Assembly: GCA_037951165.1 (NCBI GenBank)
Contig: JBBDHG010000517.1
Span: 62,001-126,000, forward strand
Reading direction: 5' to 3'
DNA length: 64,000 nt
Source of the DNA: Lophius americanus
Taxonomy: Eukaryota; Chordata; Actinopteri; Lophiiformes; Lophiidae
The notes under the pieces are model-generated. The model saw nothing but the letters and a program-made list of their open reading frames with translations, did no database searches and was not told where the DNA came from. The position numbers and the translations under genes are program-made. Of this stretch, positions 62,130 through 64,000 are shown in pieces (the first letter of the stretch is position 1; each line of letters begins with the position of its first letter).

Positions 62130-62985
62130 GCCGAGCGTGGAATAGAGTTTAATTCCACGAATGGCTGTCTTTAAGGAGGAGAGGAAGGAGGGAGAAAACA
62201 CGCACGCGCTCTCAGGCCATTCTGTCAAGACTTGATGTGGAATGTTTCATAAAAACAAACGAAATTATTCCACCTAAAGAAATGACTTTAATAGAAAAAT
62301 GTCATTTTATTCAGTTTTTTTTTAATTAATTGCAACATTTATGCTTTTTTTTTGTTTTTTTTAAATGTATTTATTTTGTTTTAAAGTCAAATCTTGCCTG
62401 AATTAAATCCCGTAAATAAACTTCAAACATATTCCCACATCTATCAGGTGTGTTTGTTTCATCTCTGAATCTATATGGACTTTAAATGCATTTATTTTAC
62501 AGTGTCAGTAACATTTTACCTTTTTATAATTTTGAAACAATGAAAAAAAAAGAGGCTATGACGTCATCATATTATATCTAAGTAGTATAAATATATATAA
62601 GTCTTATCTATCAGTACTACCATTAAAAATAAAACAATTAACAAAGTCCTGTCTGAAAGTATTTGCATCAAATGTGATTTAAAAATACCACAAAGTTCAC
62701 GCAGGTTTTTTTAAGGGACCCGACCAGAACCAGGAGGATTTGGACCAGAACACAAAAAAGAAATTGAGGGATTTTGGCTCCAATATACCACATATGTCCA
62801 CTAGGAGGAGCCCTGTGCGCATACTGCAGCACCTGTCTGTCAAATCCGTCCAGTGCTTCCTCAAAATCTATTATTGTGCACTGTAAAAAAAATCACAGAA
62901 CCACACAGAGGCCAAATATGGGCCTGTGGGTGGAAGAGGTGTCACTTTATTTTACATTTGAGGATAGAATTCATCTTTGAGGCAT
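62130..62985. other. barhl2 upstream flank, AT-rich
   Basis: After the CpG-rich promoter the sequence becomes AT-rich. A TTTTACAGTG end (62496) and a CACTGTAAAAA end (62879) bracket about 390 bases, possibly a MITE pair. CACTAGGAGGAGCC and CCGTCCAGTGCTTCCTC (62798-62865) may be a very diverged element X. No gene. Confidence 0.35.
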
Positions 62986-62986
62986 G

Positions 62987-63052
62987 AGGAGGAGGAGGAG
63001 GAGGAGGAGGAGGAGGAGGAGGAGGAGGAGGAGGAGGAGGAGGAGGAGGAGG
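62987..63052. repeat. (GGA)n microsatellite
   Basis: About 21 GGA triplets. Confidence 0.95.
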
Positions 63053-63054
63053 TG

Positions 63055-63195
63055 GCAGCCGCCATGACAGCGCATCCTGTTAATAATCATGTCATCCTAA
63101 TGGAGTAAAGTAATCATGAGGCGCTAATGAGCGTTCAAAGGTAGGAGAAATCAGCACTTTGGGCTCGTGCAGTATGTGGAGGAAGATTGTGTCGG
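63055..63195. promoter_or_regulatory. barhl2: Candidate upstream regulatory element
   Basis: About 1.1-1.2 kb upstream of the inferred start. Clean sequence with GTTAATAATCATGTCATCC, GTAAAGTAATCATGAGGC and GCTAATGAGCG. Two TAATCATG words 35-40 bases apart suggest paired homeodomain sites. Inference. Confidence 0.4.
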
Positions 63196-63197
63196 CA

Positions 63198-63244
63198 GAG
63201 AGAGAGAGAGAGGGAGAGAGAGAGAGAGGGGGAGAGAGAGAGAG
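63198..63244. repeat. (GA)n tract
   Basis: GA repeats with GGG interruptions. Confidence 0.9.
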
Positions 63245-64000
63245 GCTGCAGGTCTGCACGTGCACTCTCCGTGGATGATGTCTGCTCATGAGAACTGACA
63301 CTTCTCACTGATGAACGCCCGCGCGCCACTCTTCTTCTTTCTTTCTGCCTTATATTTCAGGAGGTGGTGAAATTCCTCTCAGACGGATTTTTCTTTTCTC
63401 CGCAGCTTCGACACTTTTTCCTGGAATTAAGAAGAAACATCCCGGAGAAGAACAAGATCATCTTTAATTATTGTGATGATAATAATAATATCCGAATTAT
63501 AATGTGCAATTTGTGATTCTTCTCCTTTTTTCTTCTTTTATTCTCCTCCTTCTTCTTCTTCTTTTTTCTGCAGCTGCTTGGTGATGATGATGATGATGAA
63601 TTTGATGATGATGAGGATGATGATGATGTGAGTCGGATGAAAATTCCATTGTTCGGACTTAATTCGTTATAATTAAAATGAGAGACTTTAAGGATTTAAA
63701 CGATGTTAAATTTAGTGCGTTTTTCTTTATTATTATTATTTTTATTTTATTGAATGCAGCGCGTTTTGAAAATAATTTTCTTCTCGGGTTCTGAAGAAGA
63801 AGGAGAAAGAAAGAAAAAAAAAATCAGACTTTTTAACCTTTTTATTTTTCGTCGATTTCTTAATTTCCCTGCAGAATTTTGTAATTAACAGCTTTAATAT
63901 TTTGATTATTCACACATGCTTAAAGGTGTTAATTGTTTTTCTTCTTGTGGCGCCCGGCAGAACTAAAAAAAAGAAAAAAGAAAAAAAAGAAAAACGTTTT
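63245..64000. other. Distal upstream flank, no gene seen
   Basis: Unique then AT-rich sequence with CTT (63545-63570) and GATGAT (63583-63628) trinucleotide runs. No coding frame supported up to the window end. Confidence 0.4.

Noticed and set aside
62790..62870. A sixteenth element X copy
   Set aside because: Only CACTAGGAGGAGCC and a CCAGTGCTTCCTC word resemble the family; too diverged to count.

Overview
This window is vertebrate DNA, most probably from a teleost fish. The evidence is a complete barhl2 homeobox gene with small introns, teleost-style interspersed repeats (a tRNA-derived SINE, Tc1/mariner and LINE fossils, short CACTGTAAAA inverted-repeat elements) and very many micro- and minisatellites. 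There are no operons or bacterial-style genes. Nearly all long open frames are translations of tandem repeats.

The only gene I can support is barhl2, on the minus strand near the right end: coding exons 61015-61552, 60194-60419 and 58540-58852, 358 residues. It has two Groucho-type FIL/EH1 motifs, a BarH-like homeodomain and the conserved C-terminal region. A TATA box, two CCAAT boxes and a perfect CRE lie around 61.97-62.10 kb. Two short upstream ORFs lie in the presumed leader; the second stops one base before the main ATG.

Everything left of about 58 kb is gene-free and lies 3' of barhl2. It alternates between (i) unique, moderately GC-rich blocks with TAATTA/TAATGA-type homeodomain cores, which look like candidate conserved regulatory elements of a developmental gene desert (best: 3.96-4.66, 36.38-36.86, 43.3-44.0, 55.83-56.1 and 56.4-56.8 kb); (ii) tandem arrays, notably 10.0-12.7 kb and five consecutive unrelated arrays at 22.4-26.5 kb; and (iii) about fifteen copies, in both orientations, of a dispersed repeat I cannot name, here called element X, with a recurrent companion block called module B.

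Other fossils are a Tc1-like transposase remnant (6.3-6.9 kb), three short reverse-transcriptase fragments (12.7, 14.1, 54.5 kb), a SINE (15.45 kb) and a coding-like but unrecognised patch (16.30-16.61 kb). I see no new multi-gene system. The most novel-looking material is the element X/module B family, the array clusters and the upstream ORF abutting the barhl2 start. Conservation of the candidate regulatory blocks is inferred from composition only; no alignment was possible.
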